DNA of 64,000 bases from positions 1 to 64,000 of the forward strand of contig CANLMX010000005.1 of NCBI GenBank assembly GCA_947492385.1, written 5' to 3'. The DNA is from Planctomycetaceae bacterium (GTDB lineage: Bacteria > Planctomycetota > Phycisphaerae > Phycisphaerales > SM1A02). The notes below the pieces were generated by a model that was not told the DNA's origin, did not search any database, and saw only the letters and a program-made list of their open reading frames with translations. The position numbers and the translations under genes were made by a program. Each line of letters opens with the position of its first letter. Position 1 is the first letter of the stretch. Positions 43,947-52,702 of this stretch are shown piece by piece.

Positions 43947-44810
43947 TCAGGCGACGGCCCGGCGCGCGTTCCCCGACAGGATCCGGTTCGCGTAGGTGTC
44001 CATCGCGTCCCGGAGCTGCTCGAAGCTGTCGAGCACGTAGAGGATCGGCTGGTAGTGGTCGATCTCGAAGCTGGTCGAGCAGACCGTCTCGAGGTCGAAC
44101 GGCCGGCGATCGACGCCGGGCGCGGTGAGCGCGTGCTTGCTCTCGCCGGGGCTCGAGATCAGCCCGCTTCCGTAGAGCTTCAGCTTCCCGCCCTCGCGGA
44201 TCAGGCCAAACTCGACGGTGAACCAGAAGAGCCGCGCCAGGCGCTCGGTGTGCACGGGGTCGTCGGTGGTGAGCGCGGCCTTGCCGTAGGTCTGCAGGAA
44301 GTCCGCGAACGTCGGGTCTGCGTGCAGCGGCACGTGGCCGAAGATGTCGTGGAAGATGTCGGGCTCGGGCAGGTAGTCGATCGACTCCTTCGGCCGGATC
44401 ACGATGGTGGTCGGGAATTCGCGCCGCGCGAGGCAGGCGAAGAAGGCCTTCGCCGGCAGGTAGCCCGGCACGGCCTTGCTCTGCCAGCCCGTGAGCGGCA
44501 TCAGGAACGTGTTCACCGACTTCGGCCCCTCGAGGTAGGGGATGTGGTCGCGCACCAGCTTGATGCTGCGCGCACCCGAGAGGTAGACGTTGCTGGCATG
44601 GTCCGCCAGGTATGCCATCTGGCGGTCGTACAGGGTGCGCCAGGTCTCCTGGTTCTCTTCGGTGTAGCCCGCGTAGTTCTGGTCGATGTACGCGCGCGTG
44701 ATGTCCTGGAACCCCGGTTGGCCGAAGCGGTTGGCGTACTCCTGCGCCTCCCGGCCCTTGGGACCGTCGATCATCGCGTGGTTGAGGCTTCCGGACATCT
44801 TGTTGGCCAT
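43947..44810 (-). CDS. phhA: Phenylalanine-4-hydroxylase
   Basis: 287-residue non-heme iron enzyme that hydroxylates phenylalanine to tyrosine using a pterin cofactor. Iron ligands are His154 and His159 in DIFHDIFGHVPLHADP, and Glu200 in FTVEFGLI. The pterin-binding region includes LARREFPTTIVIRP. There is no N-terminal ACT domain, as in the bacterial monomeric form. Unlike many neighbours, it has a normal leader with GAGGAG before the ATG. A partner carbinolamine dehydratase (phhB) is not next to it. The shikimate genes 1 kb away give a loose aromatic-amino-acid theme. Confidence 0.95.
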   Translation of the reverse strand: MANKMSGSLNHAMIDGPKGREAQEYANRFGQPGFQDITRAYIDQNYAGYTEENQETWRTLYDRQMAYLADHASNVYLSGARSIKLVRDHIPYLEGPKSVNTFLMPLTGWQSKAVPGYLPAKAFFACLARREFPTTIVIRPKESIDYLPEPDIFHDIFGHVPLHADPTFADFLQTYGKAALTTDDPVHTERLARLFWFTVEFGLIREGGKLKLYGSGLISSPGESKHALTAPGVDRRPFDLETVCSTSFEIDHYQPILYVLDSFEQLRDAMDTYANRILSGNARRAVA

Positions 44811-44831
44811 GCGTGGCTCCTCTTGGACCGG

Positions 44832-44837
44832 ATTCTA
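44832..44837 (-). promoter_or_regulatory. -10 element TAGAAT for phhA
   Basis: TAGAAT on the minus strand, 21 nt before the ATG; the leader contains the GAGGAG ribosome site, so this is a leadered message. Confidence 0.5.
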
Positions 44838-44851
44838 GCGGTGCGTGCGGC

Positions 44852-45463
44852 TCAATCCGCCTCGGCGACGCCGAGCCACGCGAGCGGCTCGGAGGGGCTG
44901 CGCCACGGCGCGGGCGCGGGGATCCGCACCACGCCGAGCGTCGACCGCACGTCGATGCCCCATGGGTCCACGCCCACCACCTTCGGATTCACCAGCCGAT
45001 GCCCACCCGCCGCCTCCGCGGCGCGCGTGACCGCCTCGAGTCCCGAGGCATTCAGCGCCTTGCAGGCCGCGGGCTCGCGCGCCGCGAACGGGTTCTCGCG
45101 CGTGAGCGCGCTCCCGTCGATGAAGTACCCGTGCCACCGCGCCGCATCGACCGACATGCGTGCCCAGCGCACGTCCGGCGGCTCGCCGTGGTAGATGCAC
45201 CATCGGTCGCAGAGCGCGCCGTGCGGCCCGGACTCCTCGATCTGCTCGAGCGTCACCTGCACCTGCATGCCGTCGTCGGAGTCGTCCGGGAGCTCGAGCA
45301 CCACGTCGACCGCGCGCAGCATCGCGACCATCACGCTCGCGACGAGCGATCCGTCCGGCCCGGGGGCGACGCGGATCTCGATGCGCTCGCCGTCGAAGCG
45401 GATCTTCCCCGCAAGGTGCGCCCGGAGGAACGCATAGGCATCGTCCGCGGTGGTGTCGCTCAT
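44852..45463 (-). CDS. Protein of unknown function with DUF2470-like C-terminus
   Basis: 203 residues, cytosolic. The first half has a helix then strand pairs (IRFDGERIEIRVAPGPDG; DGMQVQVTLEQIEESG). The end (VNPKVVGVDPWGIDVRSTLG, then RIPAP) looks like the last strand of DUF2470, a small domain found with heme-utilisation or flavin-reductase proteins, but the match is short. No catalytic residues can be named. The ATG at 45463 is 8 nt after TACGAT. It is divergent from aroDE with only 34 nt between start codons. Confidence 0.6.
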   Translation of the reverse strand: MSDTTADDAYAFLRAHLAGKIRFDGERIEIRVAPGPDGSLVASVMVAMLRAVDVVLELPDDSDDGMQVQVTLEQIEESGPHGALCDRWCIYHGEPPDVRWARMSVDAARWHGYFIDGSALTRENPFAAREPAACKALNASGLEAVTRAAEAAGGHRLVNPKVVGVDPWGIDVRSTLGVVRIPAPAPWRSPSEPLAWLGVAEAD

Positions 45464-45471
45464 CGGGCGCA

Positions 45472-45477
45472 ATCGTA
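45472..45477 (-). promoter_or_regulatory. -10 element TACGAT for the 44852-45463 gene
   Basis: TACGAT on the minus strand, 8-nt spacer TGCGCCCG, then ATG. Eight bases separate it from the aroDE hexamer. Confidence 0.5.
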
Positions 45478-45485
45478 ACGGCCCC

Positions 45486-45491
45486 TACGAT
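45486..45491 (+). promoter_or_regulatory. -10 element TACGAT for aroDE
   Basis: TACGAT, 6-nt spacer GCGGGC, then ATG. Confidence 0.55.
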
Positions 45492-45497
45492 GCGGGC

Positions 45498-47132
45498 ATG
45501 ACGCACCTGTGCGTGTCCATTCCGGTCGATGCCGCCGACGCCGTCGGCGCCGCGCTGGCGGCCGCGGCCCGCGGAGCCGAGCGGGGTGCGTCGATGGTCG
45601 AGTGGCGCGTCGACGCGCTGGTGGACGCGCTCGGCGGCGCGCAGGCGCTTCCGCACGTGCGTGCGCTGGTGCGGGGCGCGCCCGTGCCAAGCATCGTCAC
45701 CGTGCGCAGCGCGCGCGAGGGCGGAGACTGGCACGGGGCCGACGACGAGCGCGTCAGCTTCCTCGAGGCCCTCTGCGCCGCGTCCGTGCCGGGCGAGGCC
45801 CCGGCATTCATCGACTTCGAGCTCGCGGACTTCGGGCGCAGCGCCAACCTCCGCCAGAAGGTGGAGCTGTGCGTGGTGCATCCGGGCCAGGTGCGCGACG
45901 TCGGCACGCGCCTCGTCCTGAGCGCCCATGGTCCGGAGGGCCGCCCCGCCGACCTCGTCCGCTCGGTGGCCGCGATGGCCGACGCCCCGTCGTGCACGGT
46001 GGCGAAGGTCGCGTGGACCGCACGCAGCGTTCGCGACTGCGTCGAGGCGTTCGAGCTCCTGCTTGCGCGCCCCAAGCCGATGGTGGCGCTGTGCATGGGC
46101 GAGGCCGGGGTGATGACCCGGGTGCTCGCGCCGAAGTTCGGTGCGTTCCTGACGTTCGCGCGCGCCGGAGGTCCGGGTGATGCGGACGCCGCCGCCGCGG
46201 TGGCGGTGGGCACGGCGCCGGGCCAGCCGACTGTTGCGGAACTGGTAGAGCGCTACGGGTTCGGGTGCATCGGGCCGCGCACGCAGGTCTTCGGCGTGGT
46301 GGGATGGCCGGTCGCGCACTCGCGCAGCCCCGAGGTCCACAACGCATGGTTCCGTGAGCGCTCGCAGGATGCGGTCTACGTGCCGATTCCCGTCGCGCCC
46401 GGGTGGGAGTCCTTCAAGGCGAGCCTGTCCGAGCTCCTGGCGTTCGCCCCGCTCGACTTCCGCGGCGCCAGCGTGACGCTCCCGCACAAGGAGCACCTCG
46501 TGCGATTCGTGCGCGAGTCGGGCGGGACCGTCGACGCGATCGCTGCACGGATCGGCGCGGCGAACACGCTCTGCGTGGCCGAGGGCGGCGCGCTCCGATG
46601 CACGAACACCGACGCGCCCGCGGCGGTCGACGCGCTGGTCGCGGGCATGGGGATCGACCGCGCCGCGCTTCGCGGCCGGCGCGTGGCGGTCATCGGTGCG
46701 GGCGGTGTCGCGCGCGCCGTGGCGGCGGGGCTTGCCGACGAGGGCGCGACGGTCGTCGTGTTCGCGCGCAGGGCGGACCGCGCCCGCGCGATGTGCGACG
46801 ACCTCATGCGCGGCACGGACGCCGGCGCCGCGTGCGGCGCGTTCGAGGGCAGGGTGGTCGCGGGCCGCGAGGGCGAGCTCGGCTGCGGCTGCTTCCATGC
46901 ATTCGTGAACTGCACGCCCGTCGGCATGGAGGGCGGCCCGGATCCCGACGGCAACCCGCTCGAGGACGTGGCGCTCGACGGCGCGGTGACCGTGATGGAC
47001 ACCGTGTACTCGCCGAGGGAGACGCCCTTGCTGCGCGAGTCGCGCGCTCGCGGTGCGCGATGCGTCGACGGGCTGGCGATGTTCATGGACCAGGCGCGGC
47101 GCCAGTCCGAGCTGTGGGCCGGGCTATCCTGA
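45498..47132 (+). CDS. aroDE: Fused 3-dehydroquinate dehydratase (type I) / shikimate dehydrogenase
   Basis: 544 residues joining two successive shikimate-pathway steps. The first part (about 1-255) is a type I dehydratase: ASMVEWRVDAL has the substrate-binding Glu/Arg, LSAHGPEG the catalytic His, and TVAKVAWTA the Schiff-base Lys. The second part (about 260-544) is AroE: VVGWPVAHSRSPEVHNAWF, GASVTLPHKE with the catalytic Lys, NTLCV, GAGGVARAVAAGL for NADP, and NCTPVGMEGGP. Such fusions occur in plants and some planctomycetes and chlamydiae. Chorismate synthase follows 4 nt later. Confidence 0.93.
   Translation: MTHLCVSIPVDAADAVGAALAAAARGAERGASMVEWRVDALVDALGGAQALPHVRALVRGAPVPSIVTVRSAREGGDWHGADDERVSFLEALCAASVPGEAPAFIDFELADFGRSANLRQKVELCVVHPGQVRDVGTRLVLSAHGPEGRPADLVRSVAAMADAPSCTVAKVAWTARSVRDCVEAFELLLARPKPMVALCMGEAGVMTRVLAPKFGAFLTFARAGGPGDADAAAAVAVGTAPGQPTVAELVERYGFGCIGPRTQVFGVVGWPVAHSRSPEVHNAWFRERSQDAVYVPIPVAPGWESFKASLSELLAFAPLDFRGASVTLPHKEHLVRFVRESGGTVDAIAARIGAANTLCVAEGGALRCTNTDAPAAVDALVAGMGIDRAALRGRRVAVIGAGGVARAVAAGLADEGATVVVFARRADRARAMCDDLMRGTDAGAACGAFEGRVVAGREGELGCGCFHAFVNCTPVGMEGGPDPDGNPLEDVALDGAVTVMDTVYSPRETPLLRESRARGARCVDGLAMFMDQARRQSELWAGLS
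47125..47130 (+). promoter_or_regulatory. -10 element TATCCT for aroC inside the end of aroDE
   Basis: TATCCT lies in the last codons of aroDE; its 6-nt spacer GACCGG holds the aroDE stop codon and leads to the aroC ATG. Confidence 0.45.
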
Positions 47133-47136
47133 CCGG

Positions 47137-48309
47137 ATGCTCTCCTACCGCACGGCCGGCGAGTCGCACGGTCCCACGATGCTCGCGATCGTCGAGGGGC
47201 TTCCTGCCGGCCTGCGCGTGGACACCGAGTTCATCGACGTCGAGCTCGCGCGCCGCCAAGGCGGCTACGGCCGCGGCGCGCGGCAGCGGATCGAGACCGA
47301 CCGCGTGCGCATCCTCACGGGCGTGCGCGCCGGCGTGACGCTTGGCTCGCCCGTCACGCTCGAGGTGGCGAACAAGGACAGCCGGCTCGACGACCCCGAG
47401 CGCACGCCGCCGGTGACGCGCCCGCGCCCCGGGCACGCGGACCTCGCGGGCAGCATCAAGTGGCTGACGTCCGACTGCCGCGGGACGCTCGAGCGCGCGA
47501 GCGCGCGCGAGACCGCGGCGCGCGTGGCGGCCGGCGCGCTCGCGCGCGTCCTGCTCCGCGAGTTCGGGATCGAGGCGTTCGGCTTCGTGAGCGGTGCGAT
47601 TGACGCCAGGTGCTCGGTAGACGTCGGCGCATCGACGCTCGCTGCGCTTCGCGCCGCGCGCGACGCGAGCGAGGTCTATTGCCCGGACGCGGCGACCTCC
47701 GCCCGCATCGTCGACCACATCCACCAAGCCAAGACCGGGCAGGACACGGTGGGTGGCCGCGTCGAGGCGCACGTGCTGGGCGTACCTGCCGGGCTCGGCA
47801 CGTGCACCCAGTGGTGCGATCGGCTCGATTCCCGCATCGCAGCCGCGGTGATGGGCATCCAGGCGTTCAAGGCCGTCGAGATCGGCCTTGGCGCCGAGTG
47901 TGCGTGGCGCCCGGGGAGCGAGGTGCACGACCCGATTGGCTTCGATGCATCGCGCACCGGCGAATCCCACCTCGGGTTCGTGCGCCCCACCAACAACGCG
48001 GGCGGGCTCGAGGGCGGAATGACCAACGGCATGCCGATCGTCGTGAAGGGCACGATGAAGCCCATCGCGACGCTGCTGCGCGGCATGCCGAGCGTGGACC
48101 TGGTCACGCACGCGGCCGACCGCAGCCAGTACGAGCGGAGCGACGTCAGTGCCGTCGCCGCGGCGAGCGTGGTGATGGAGAACGTGGTGGCGTTCGAGGT
48201 TGCGCGCGCGTTCCTCGTGAAGACGGGCGGCGACTCGATGGACGAGGTGCGCGCGCACCACAACGCCACCATGCGCCTGGCACGCACGCTGCACGGCGAT
48301 CCGCGCTGA
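47137..48309 (+). CDS. aroC: Chorismate synthase
   Basis: 390-residue FMN-dependent enzyme finishing the shikimate pathway. Conserved blocks are YRTAGESHGPTMLAIVEGLP with its active-site His, ARRQGGYGRGARQRIE, RPGHADLAGSIKW, RASARETAARVAAGA with the second key residues, and TNNAGGLEGGMTNG. Length fits the bacterial enzyme. It follows aroDE by 4 nt and could be read from that transcript, but also has a promoter-like hexamer of its own. Confidence 0.97.
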   Translation: MLSYRTAGESHGPTMLAIVEGLPAGLRVDTEFIDVELARRQGGYGRGARQRIETDRVRILTGVRAGVTLGSPVTLEVANKDSRLDDPERTPPVTRPRPGHADLAGSIKWLTSDCRGTLERASARETAARVAAGALARVLLREFGIEAFGFVSGAIDARCSVDVGASTLAALRAARDASEVYCPDAATSARIVDHIHQAKTGQDTVGGRVEAHVLGVPAGLGTCTQWCDRLDSRIAAAVMGIQAFKAVEIGLGAECAWRPGSEVHDPIGFDASRTGESHLGFVRPTNNAGGLEGGMTNGMPIVVKGTMKPIATLLRGMPSVDLVTHAADRSQYERSDVSAVAAASVVMENVVAFEVARAFLVKTGGDSMDEVRAHHNATMRLARTLHGDPR

Positions 48310-48345
48310 GGCTGCATCGCGAATTCCACCGGCGGCCAGTCGTCG

Positions 48346-48948
48346 TCACTTGAGACGCATGGCGAGCCACGCGCGCGCGAGCGCGATGTCGCGTTCCACC
48401 GTCGACACGCTCACGCCGAGCATCTCGGCGACCTGGGGCACCGTGAGCCCGCCGATCTGGTGCAGGCACAGCGCCTCGGCCTGGCGCGGCTCGCGTTCGG
48501 CGAGTTCGGCCAGCTTCTCGTGGAGGAACTCGACGTCGGCGTCGAGCAGCGCGTCCTGGTCGGGGGTGGGCTTCGTGTCCGCCACCTCCTGGCCGTCAAG
48601 GCTCCCCGTGTGGTTGCGGCCGCCGCGCTTCTGGGCCAGGCGCCGGCGGCGCGTGTCCGCCAGGATGCGCACGAACAGCATCGTCGCGATCGCCGACAGG
48701 TGCTTGGTGTTCGCGATCTCCGTCCGCTGCGTGAGCAGCCGCGCGAAGGCCTCGCCGAGCAGCGAACTCGGGCTCATCGCATGGCGTCCGTCCAGGTTGC
48801 GCTCGGCCGCGAGCTGCCGTTCGGCTATCGCGCGGAGTTCGGCGTAGTGCTCCTCGAGCAGGATCGCGATCGGGGACGGGCGGTTGCCCGAGGGAGCGCC
48901 CCCGGAATGGGGTGACGCTCCCTCGGAGTGGTCCGAGCTGTGGTTCAT
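48346..48948 (-). CDS. ECF-family RNA polymerase sigma factor
   Basis: 200 residues. The N-terminus is Ser/Pro-rich; region 2 (about 30-100) has LLEEHYAELRAIAERQLAAE, SPSSLLGEAFARLL and HLSAIATMLFVRILADTRRRR; region 4 ends the protein (EALCLHQIGGLTVPQVAEMLGVSVSTVERDIALARAWL). It belongs to the same planctomycete ECF subgroup as the 22684 protein. The ATG at 48948 was chosen; the frame is open 37 codons further up without similarity. No anti-sigma gene is near. A clear inverted repeat (48990-49016) lies 41 nt upstream of the start. Confidence 0.85.
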   Translation of the reverse strand: MNHSSDHSEGASPHSGGAPSGNRPSPIAILLEEHYAELRAIAERQLAAERNLDGRHAMSPSSLLGEAFARLLTQRTEIANTKHLSAIATMLFVRILADTRRRRLAQKRGGRNHTGSLDGQEVADTKPTPDQDALLDADVEFLHEKLAELAEREPRQAEALCLHQIGGLTVPQVAEMLGVSVSTVERDIALARAWLAMRLK

Positions 48949-48989
48949 GGGGTGGGGCGGAGGCTGGTTCCGTGGCTGCACGGAAGGCC

Positions 48990-49016
48990 CCCGAGAAGTA
49001 ACGCGCGATTCTCGGG
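48990..49016. repeat. Inverted repeat upstream of the sigma gene
   Basis: Arms CCCGAGAA / TTCTCGGG (8 bp, perfect) around an 11-nt GC-rich loop, in the 222-nt space between the sigma and glutathione peroxidase genes. A similar CTCGGGA...ATTCT..TGAGA arrangement occurs before the PEP-CTERM gene at 5035-5056. Operator or RNA hairpin are both possible. Confidence 0.5.
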
Positions 49017-49170
49017 AGACACCCGCAGGGATTCTTGTGAGATTTTCCACGAATTTCACCCATCTCCCTCATGAAAGATTGAGCCGTAAGTCCCTCACTG
49101 AGAGACGTCCGGGGCCGTGCTTGGTCAGACCTGGAATCCGTTGGCTCGGATCGGTCGAACCCATCGCACC

Positions 49171-49863
49171 ATGGCTTCCCGCATCGCCGCCGCCGTCCTC
49201 AGCGTGGTTTCCTCTGTCACCGGATTCGGTGACGGCCAAGCCATCCCATCCGCCGGTGCGGGCCCCGGAGCTGCCGGGTCCGCTCCGCGCCCCACCTCGC
49301 TCTTCGAGTTCAAGGTCACCGCCCTTGATGGATCGCCGGTCGACCTTGGGTCCATGGCCGGCAAGGTGGTGCTCGTGGTGAACGTGGCCAGCCGCTGCGG
49401 CTACACGGCGCAGTACGCCGACCTCGAGAAGCTCTGGAAGGAGTATCGCGACCGCGGGCTGGTGGTCGTCGGCTTCCCGTGCAATGACTTCGGCGGCCAG
49501 GAGCCGGGCTCCGAGAAGGAGATCGGCGACTTCTGCCGCGCCAACTTCGGCGTCAGCTTCCCGATGATGTCGAAGGTCCAGACCAAGCCGGGCAAGGAGC
49601 AGAGCCCGATCTACGCGTTCCTCGGAGGTGCGACCAAGACGCTCCCGAGCTGGAACTTCGGCAAGTACCTCGTGGGCCGCGACGGCGTGCCGATCGCGTT
49701 CTACGGTTCGGGCACCAAGCCGATGGGTGATGAACTGCGCGCCGCCGTCGAGCGCGCGCTGGCGGCGAAGGCGCCGGAGACGAAGCCTGCGACGCCCGCG
49801 GCGCCCGCCGATGGCACTCCAGGGGCGCAGGCTCCGTCGGACGGCTCGGCACCGAAGCGGTGA
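49171..49863 (+). CDS. Exported glutathione peroxidase family protein
   Basis: 230 residues. The first 25 or so form a signal peptide, so unlike cytosolic relatives this one acts in the periplasm. The peroxidase core has VNVASRCGYTAQYADLEKLW with the peroxidatic Cys76, FPCNDFGGQEPGS with the catalytic Gln, and PSWNFGKYLVGRDG with Trp/Asn. Cysteine replaces selenocysteine, so thioredoxin-type reductants are more likely than glutathione. The C-terminal 30 residues are Pro/Ala-rich. It is divergent from the sigma gene, which might control it. Confidence 0.9.
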   Translation: MASRIAAAVLSVVSSVTGFGDGQAIPSAGAGPGAAGSAPRPTSLFEFKVTALDGSPVDLGSMAGKVVLVVNVASRCGYTAQYADLEKLWKEYRDRGLVVVGFPCNDFGGQEPGSEKEIGDFCRANFGVSFPMMSKVQTKPGKEQSPIYAFLGGATKTLPSWNFGKYLVGRDGVPIAFYGSGTKPMGDELRAAVERALAAKAPETKPATPAAPADGTPGAQAPSDGSAPKR

Positions 49864-49890
49864 GGCGCGTGGCGCAGGAGGCCCGCCTCG

Positions 49891-49896
49891 TATCTT
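49891..49896 (+). promoter_or_regulatory. -10 element TATCTT for the 49904 gene
   Basis: TATCTT, then GGAGCCC (7 nt), then ATG. The GGAG in the spacer is too close to the ATG for a normal ribosome site. Confidence 0.45.
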
Positions 49897-49903
49897 GGAG
49901 CCC

Positions 49904-51706
49904 ATGAACCATGGCCTCCGTCGATCCCGCGTGATGAGCCTGCGTCCGTGGAACCTGACGTACTCACCGCGAGGTGCGGCGTGGGCCGCGGTCCTCGTGG
50001 CGTCGGTCGCCCAGACCGCGTGGGCCGGTGGGCTCGACGATGCGCTCGCATTGGTCCCGCGCGACGCGGTAGCGATGCTGGCCGTGCCGAGCGTCAAGTC
50101 CGCAAGCGATGACCTGCAGTTGGCGATCGACCGGATGGGGAAGGCGGAGGCCGCGCTCGGAGGGCGTCCGATCGACCTCCTGAAGGCGCAGGCGCGCATC
50201 GGCCCGGGGTTCGATGACCGTGGTGCCGTGGTCGCGTGGGCTCGCCCCGTCGCGGGCGGCCTCGCGCACGTGGTCGCGATGCCCGTGACCGACGCTCCGT
50301 CGTTCGTCGCCGCGACGCTGGTGCCGGACCCCGCGGCGGGCGAGGGTGCGATGCGCGCGCCCGGGATCGATGGGCCCGTGTGGCACCGCATCAAGGGTTC
50401 GCACGTACTCGTGGCTGACCGCAAGGAGGCGCTTGCCGACGCCGCGCCCGACGCATCGGCCGCGGCACCGGGCTTTCCTGCGACCCTCGCCGCCCGCGTG
50501 GGTGCACGCGGCATGGAGATCATGCGCACGGCCGACGTGGTCGCGTGGGCGTCGACGCCCGCGATCACGTCGATGGTCGCGCGCATGCGCGACTCCGCCG
50601 ATCTCGAGCGCCGGGCCGCGGAGGCCATCGACGCCGCGGCAGGTGCCGCCGCCATCGCGCGCCGGTGGGAAGACGAGGCCGCGGCCCGAGACCGCGTTGC
50701 GCGGATGCTCGGCGAGGCACAGGACCTGGTGGTGACGGTCGACTTCGACGCACTGGCCGTCGGGCTGCGCGCGTTCGCACGTTTCGACCCGGCGGGCGAG
50801 GTCGCCAAGGCGATGCCCAGCGGCGCACGCGCAGGCGCGGGTGCCGCATCGATGCTGGCGCGCCTGCCCGGGGCGGCGTTCTACGCGGCGGCCGGCATCG
50901 ACCTGCAGTCGATGGGCGGGCTGCGCCACGTGCGCGCGTATCTGGCGACGCTGCCCGGAGCCGGGCGGATGCTTCCCCTCGAGTGGCTCGACGGCGCCGA
51001 GGACGCGGTCCAGCAGGTGCAGGTCGCCGCGTACCCGAGCAAGCTCGGCATCCTGTCGGGCGGGATCATGAACGATGCGTCCTTCGTGGTCGCCACCGAG
51101 GATCCGCAGGCCGTGGTGTCCGCGCTGCGCCGCTGGGTCGAGGCGCAGGCGGGCGAGGGCGGCGGCATCCGCCGTGAACCCACGTGGGAAGAGGCGCGCG
51201 CACTGAAGGACGGTTCGACCGTCACTGCGTTCGCCGTCAAGGAGACCGTGACGGGGCCCGGTGGCGATGTCACCGAGCGCCTCATGCGCCAGGTGCTGCT
51301 GAGCGCCCGTGGCCTGCACGGATTCGTGCGCACGGTGCCCGGTGCGGTGGTCGTGACGTTCAGCCAGCGCACCGACGTGCTCGGTCGTGCCACGGCCGCG
51401 GCCACGCCCGGCGCGGCGAAGACGCTGGCCGCGAGCCCCGTCGTGCGCGCCATGTCGGGCTGGCTCGTGCCGGAGCCCGACTTCGTGATGTTCCTGGGTG
51501 CGGGTGAACTCATGGCCGCGGCGCAGCAGGTGGCCGAGGCCGTTCCCGGCATGGCGGGCATCGCGATCCCGCAGGCCGGTGCCGCGACGGAGCCCCTCGC
51601 CACCGCGTTCCGCTCGCGCGACGGCACGTGGGAGGCGGCCGTGGTGGTGCCTGCCGGCGTGCTCGGCCTGGCGTTCGACGCCGCGAAGGGCCAGGTCCGC
51701 GAGTGA
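49904..51706 (+). CDS. Exported protein of unknown function
   Basis: 600 residues. A long signal region (about 1-42, ending AWAGG) is followed by an Ala-rich protein of alternating strands and helices. Phrases such as DALALVPRDAVAMLAVPSVKS, then VVAWARPVAGGLAHVVAMPVTD, suggest repeated half-domains like those of the DUF3352-type exported proteins, but the match is not secure. No metal or catalytic motif is visible. folP starts within its stop codon, so a housekeeping enzyme depends on its translation. Confidence 0.7.
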   Translation: MNHGLRRSRVMSLRPWNLTYSPRGAAWAAVLVASVAQTAWAGGLDDALALVPRDAVAMLAVPSVKSASDDLQLAIDRMGKAEAALGGRPIDLLKAQARIGPGFDDRGAVVAWARPVAGGLAHVVAMPVTDAPSFVAATLVPDPAAGEGAMRAPGIDGPVWHRIKGSHVLVADRKEALADAAPDASAAAPGFPATLAARVGARGMEIMRTADVVAWASTPAITSMVARMRDSADLERRAAEAIDAAAGAAAIARRWEDEAAARDRVARMLGEAQDLVVTVDFDALAVGLRAFARFDPAGEVAKAMPSGARAGAGAASMLARLPGAAFYAAAGIDLQSMGGLRHVRAYLATLPGAGRMLPLEWLDGAEDAVQQVQVAAYPSKLGILSGGIMNDASFVVATEDPQAVVSALRRWVEAQAGEGGGIRREPTWEEARALKDGSTVTAFAVKETVTGPGGDVTERLMRQVLLSARGLHGFVRTVPGAVVVTFSQRTDVLGRATAAATPGAAKTLAASPVVRAMSGWLVPEPDFVMFLGAGELMAAAQQVAEAVPGMAGIAIPQAGAATEPLATAFRSRDGTWEAAVVVPAGVLGLAFDAAKGQVRE

Positions 51707-52587
51707 CGCATGGCGTCCCCGCCGGCACGTGGCGTGCGCGTGACCGGGCGTTCGCGTGGGGGCCGGGTGCGCGCCCCGTGCTCATGGGCGTGCTCAACGT
51801 CACGCCTGACAGCTTCAGCGACGGCGGCCGCTTCCGCGACGCGCACGACGCCGTGGCCGCCGGGATGGCGCTGTTCGATGCGGGCGCGGACATCGTCGAC
51901 GTGGGTGCCGAGTCGACGCGCCCGGGCGCTGCGCGCGTGGACGCAGCCGAGCAGCGCGACCGTGCCTGCGAGGTGATCGCCAGGCTTTCCCCGCGCGGGC
52001 CGGTGTCGATCGACACGACGCTGGCGGAGGTCGCCGAGGCGGCCGTCGCGTCCGGTGCATGCATCGTGAACGACGTCAGTGGATGCACTGAGGATTCGCG
52101 GATGCTCGAAGTGGTCGCCGCCCACGGTGCAGGGCTCGTCATGATGCACCGGCTGGTCGCGCCGGAGCACGATCGATGGAGCACCGAGCGCGACGCGCGG
52201 CGTGAGGCCTACGGCGACGTGGTCGGAGCGGTGGCGGCATGGCTCGTCGCGCGCGTGGAGGCCGCCCGTGCCGCGGGCGTGGCCCAGCACGCGATCGCCG
52301 TCGACCCCGGCTTCGGCTTCGGCAAGGACGTCGTGCAGCACCTGCGCATGCTGGCGCGGTTCGACGCGTTCGCATCGCTCGGCGTCCCCGCGCTCGTGGG
52401 CGCGAGCCGCAAGAGCTTCATCGGAGCGCTCACGGGCATCGCGGATCCCGCGGGCCGCGATTCGGCATCCGCGGCGGTCGCGGCGATCGCCGTGGCCCAC
52501 GGCGCATCGATCGTGCGGGCGCATGACGTGGCCGGCCACCGTGCCGCGATCGACGTCGCCGCGGCGGTCCGCGACGCCAGCGCGTGA
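51703..52587 (+). CDS. folP: Dihydropteroate synthase
   Basis: 294-residue TIM-barrel enzyme of folate synthesis, target of sulfonamides. The two signatures are LMGVLNVTPDSFSDGGRF and DIVDVGAESTRPGA; further blocks are SIDTTLAEVAEAAV, IVNDVSG, AVDPGFGFGKDVVQH and GASRKSFIG with the substrate-binding Lys. The GTG at 51703 overlaps the upstream stop codon by four bases (GTGA). A strong hairpin follows the gene. Confidence 0.94.
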   Translation: MTHGVPAGTWRARDRAFAWGPGARPVLMGVLNVTPDSFSDGGRFRDAHDAVAAGMALFDAGADIVDVGAESTRPGAARVDAAEQRDRACEVIARLSPRGPVSIDTTLAEVAEAAVASGACIVNDVSGCTEDSRMLEVVAAHGAGLVMMHRLVAPEHDRWSTERDARREAYGDVVGAVAAWLVARVEAARAAGVAQHAIAVDPGFGFGKDVVQHLRMLARFDAFASLGVPALVGASRKSFIGALTGIADPAGRDSASAAVAAIAVAHGASIVRAHDVAGHRAAIDVAAAVRDASA

Positions 52588-52614
52588 CGTGCACGTGCCG
52601 TGCGCGAAAAGCAC

Positions 52615-52657
52615 CCGGACCCGCGGCCTCGGTGGACTGAGGAAGCCGCGGGTCCGG
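52615..52657. terminator. Bidirectional hairpin terminator
   Basis: Perfect 13-bp arms CCGGACCCGCGGC / GCCGCGGGTCCGG with a 17-nt loop, between convergent folP and the 52703 gene. On the minus strand it is followed by TGCTTTTCGC, a short T-run. Confidence 0.75.
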
Positions 52658-52702
52658 TTCGGTCGATCCGCGCGGTGACGCGCCGAGACCGTGGCGTGAA
52701 GT

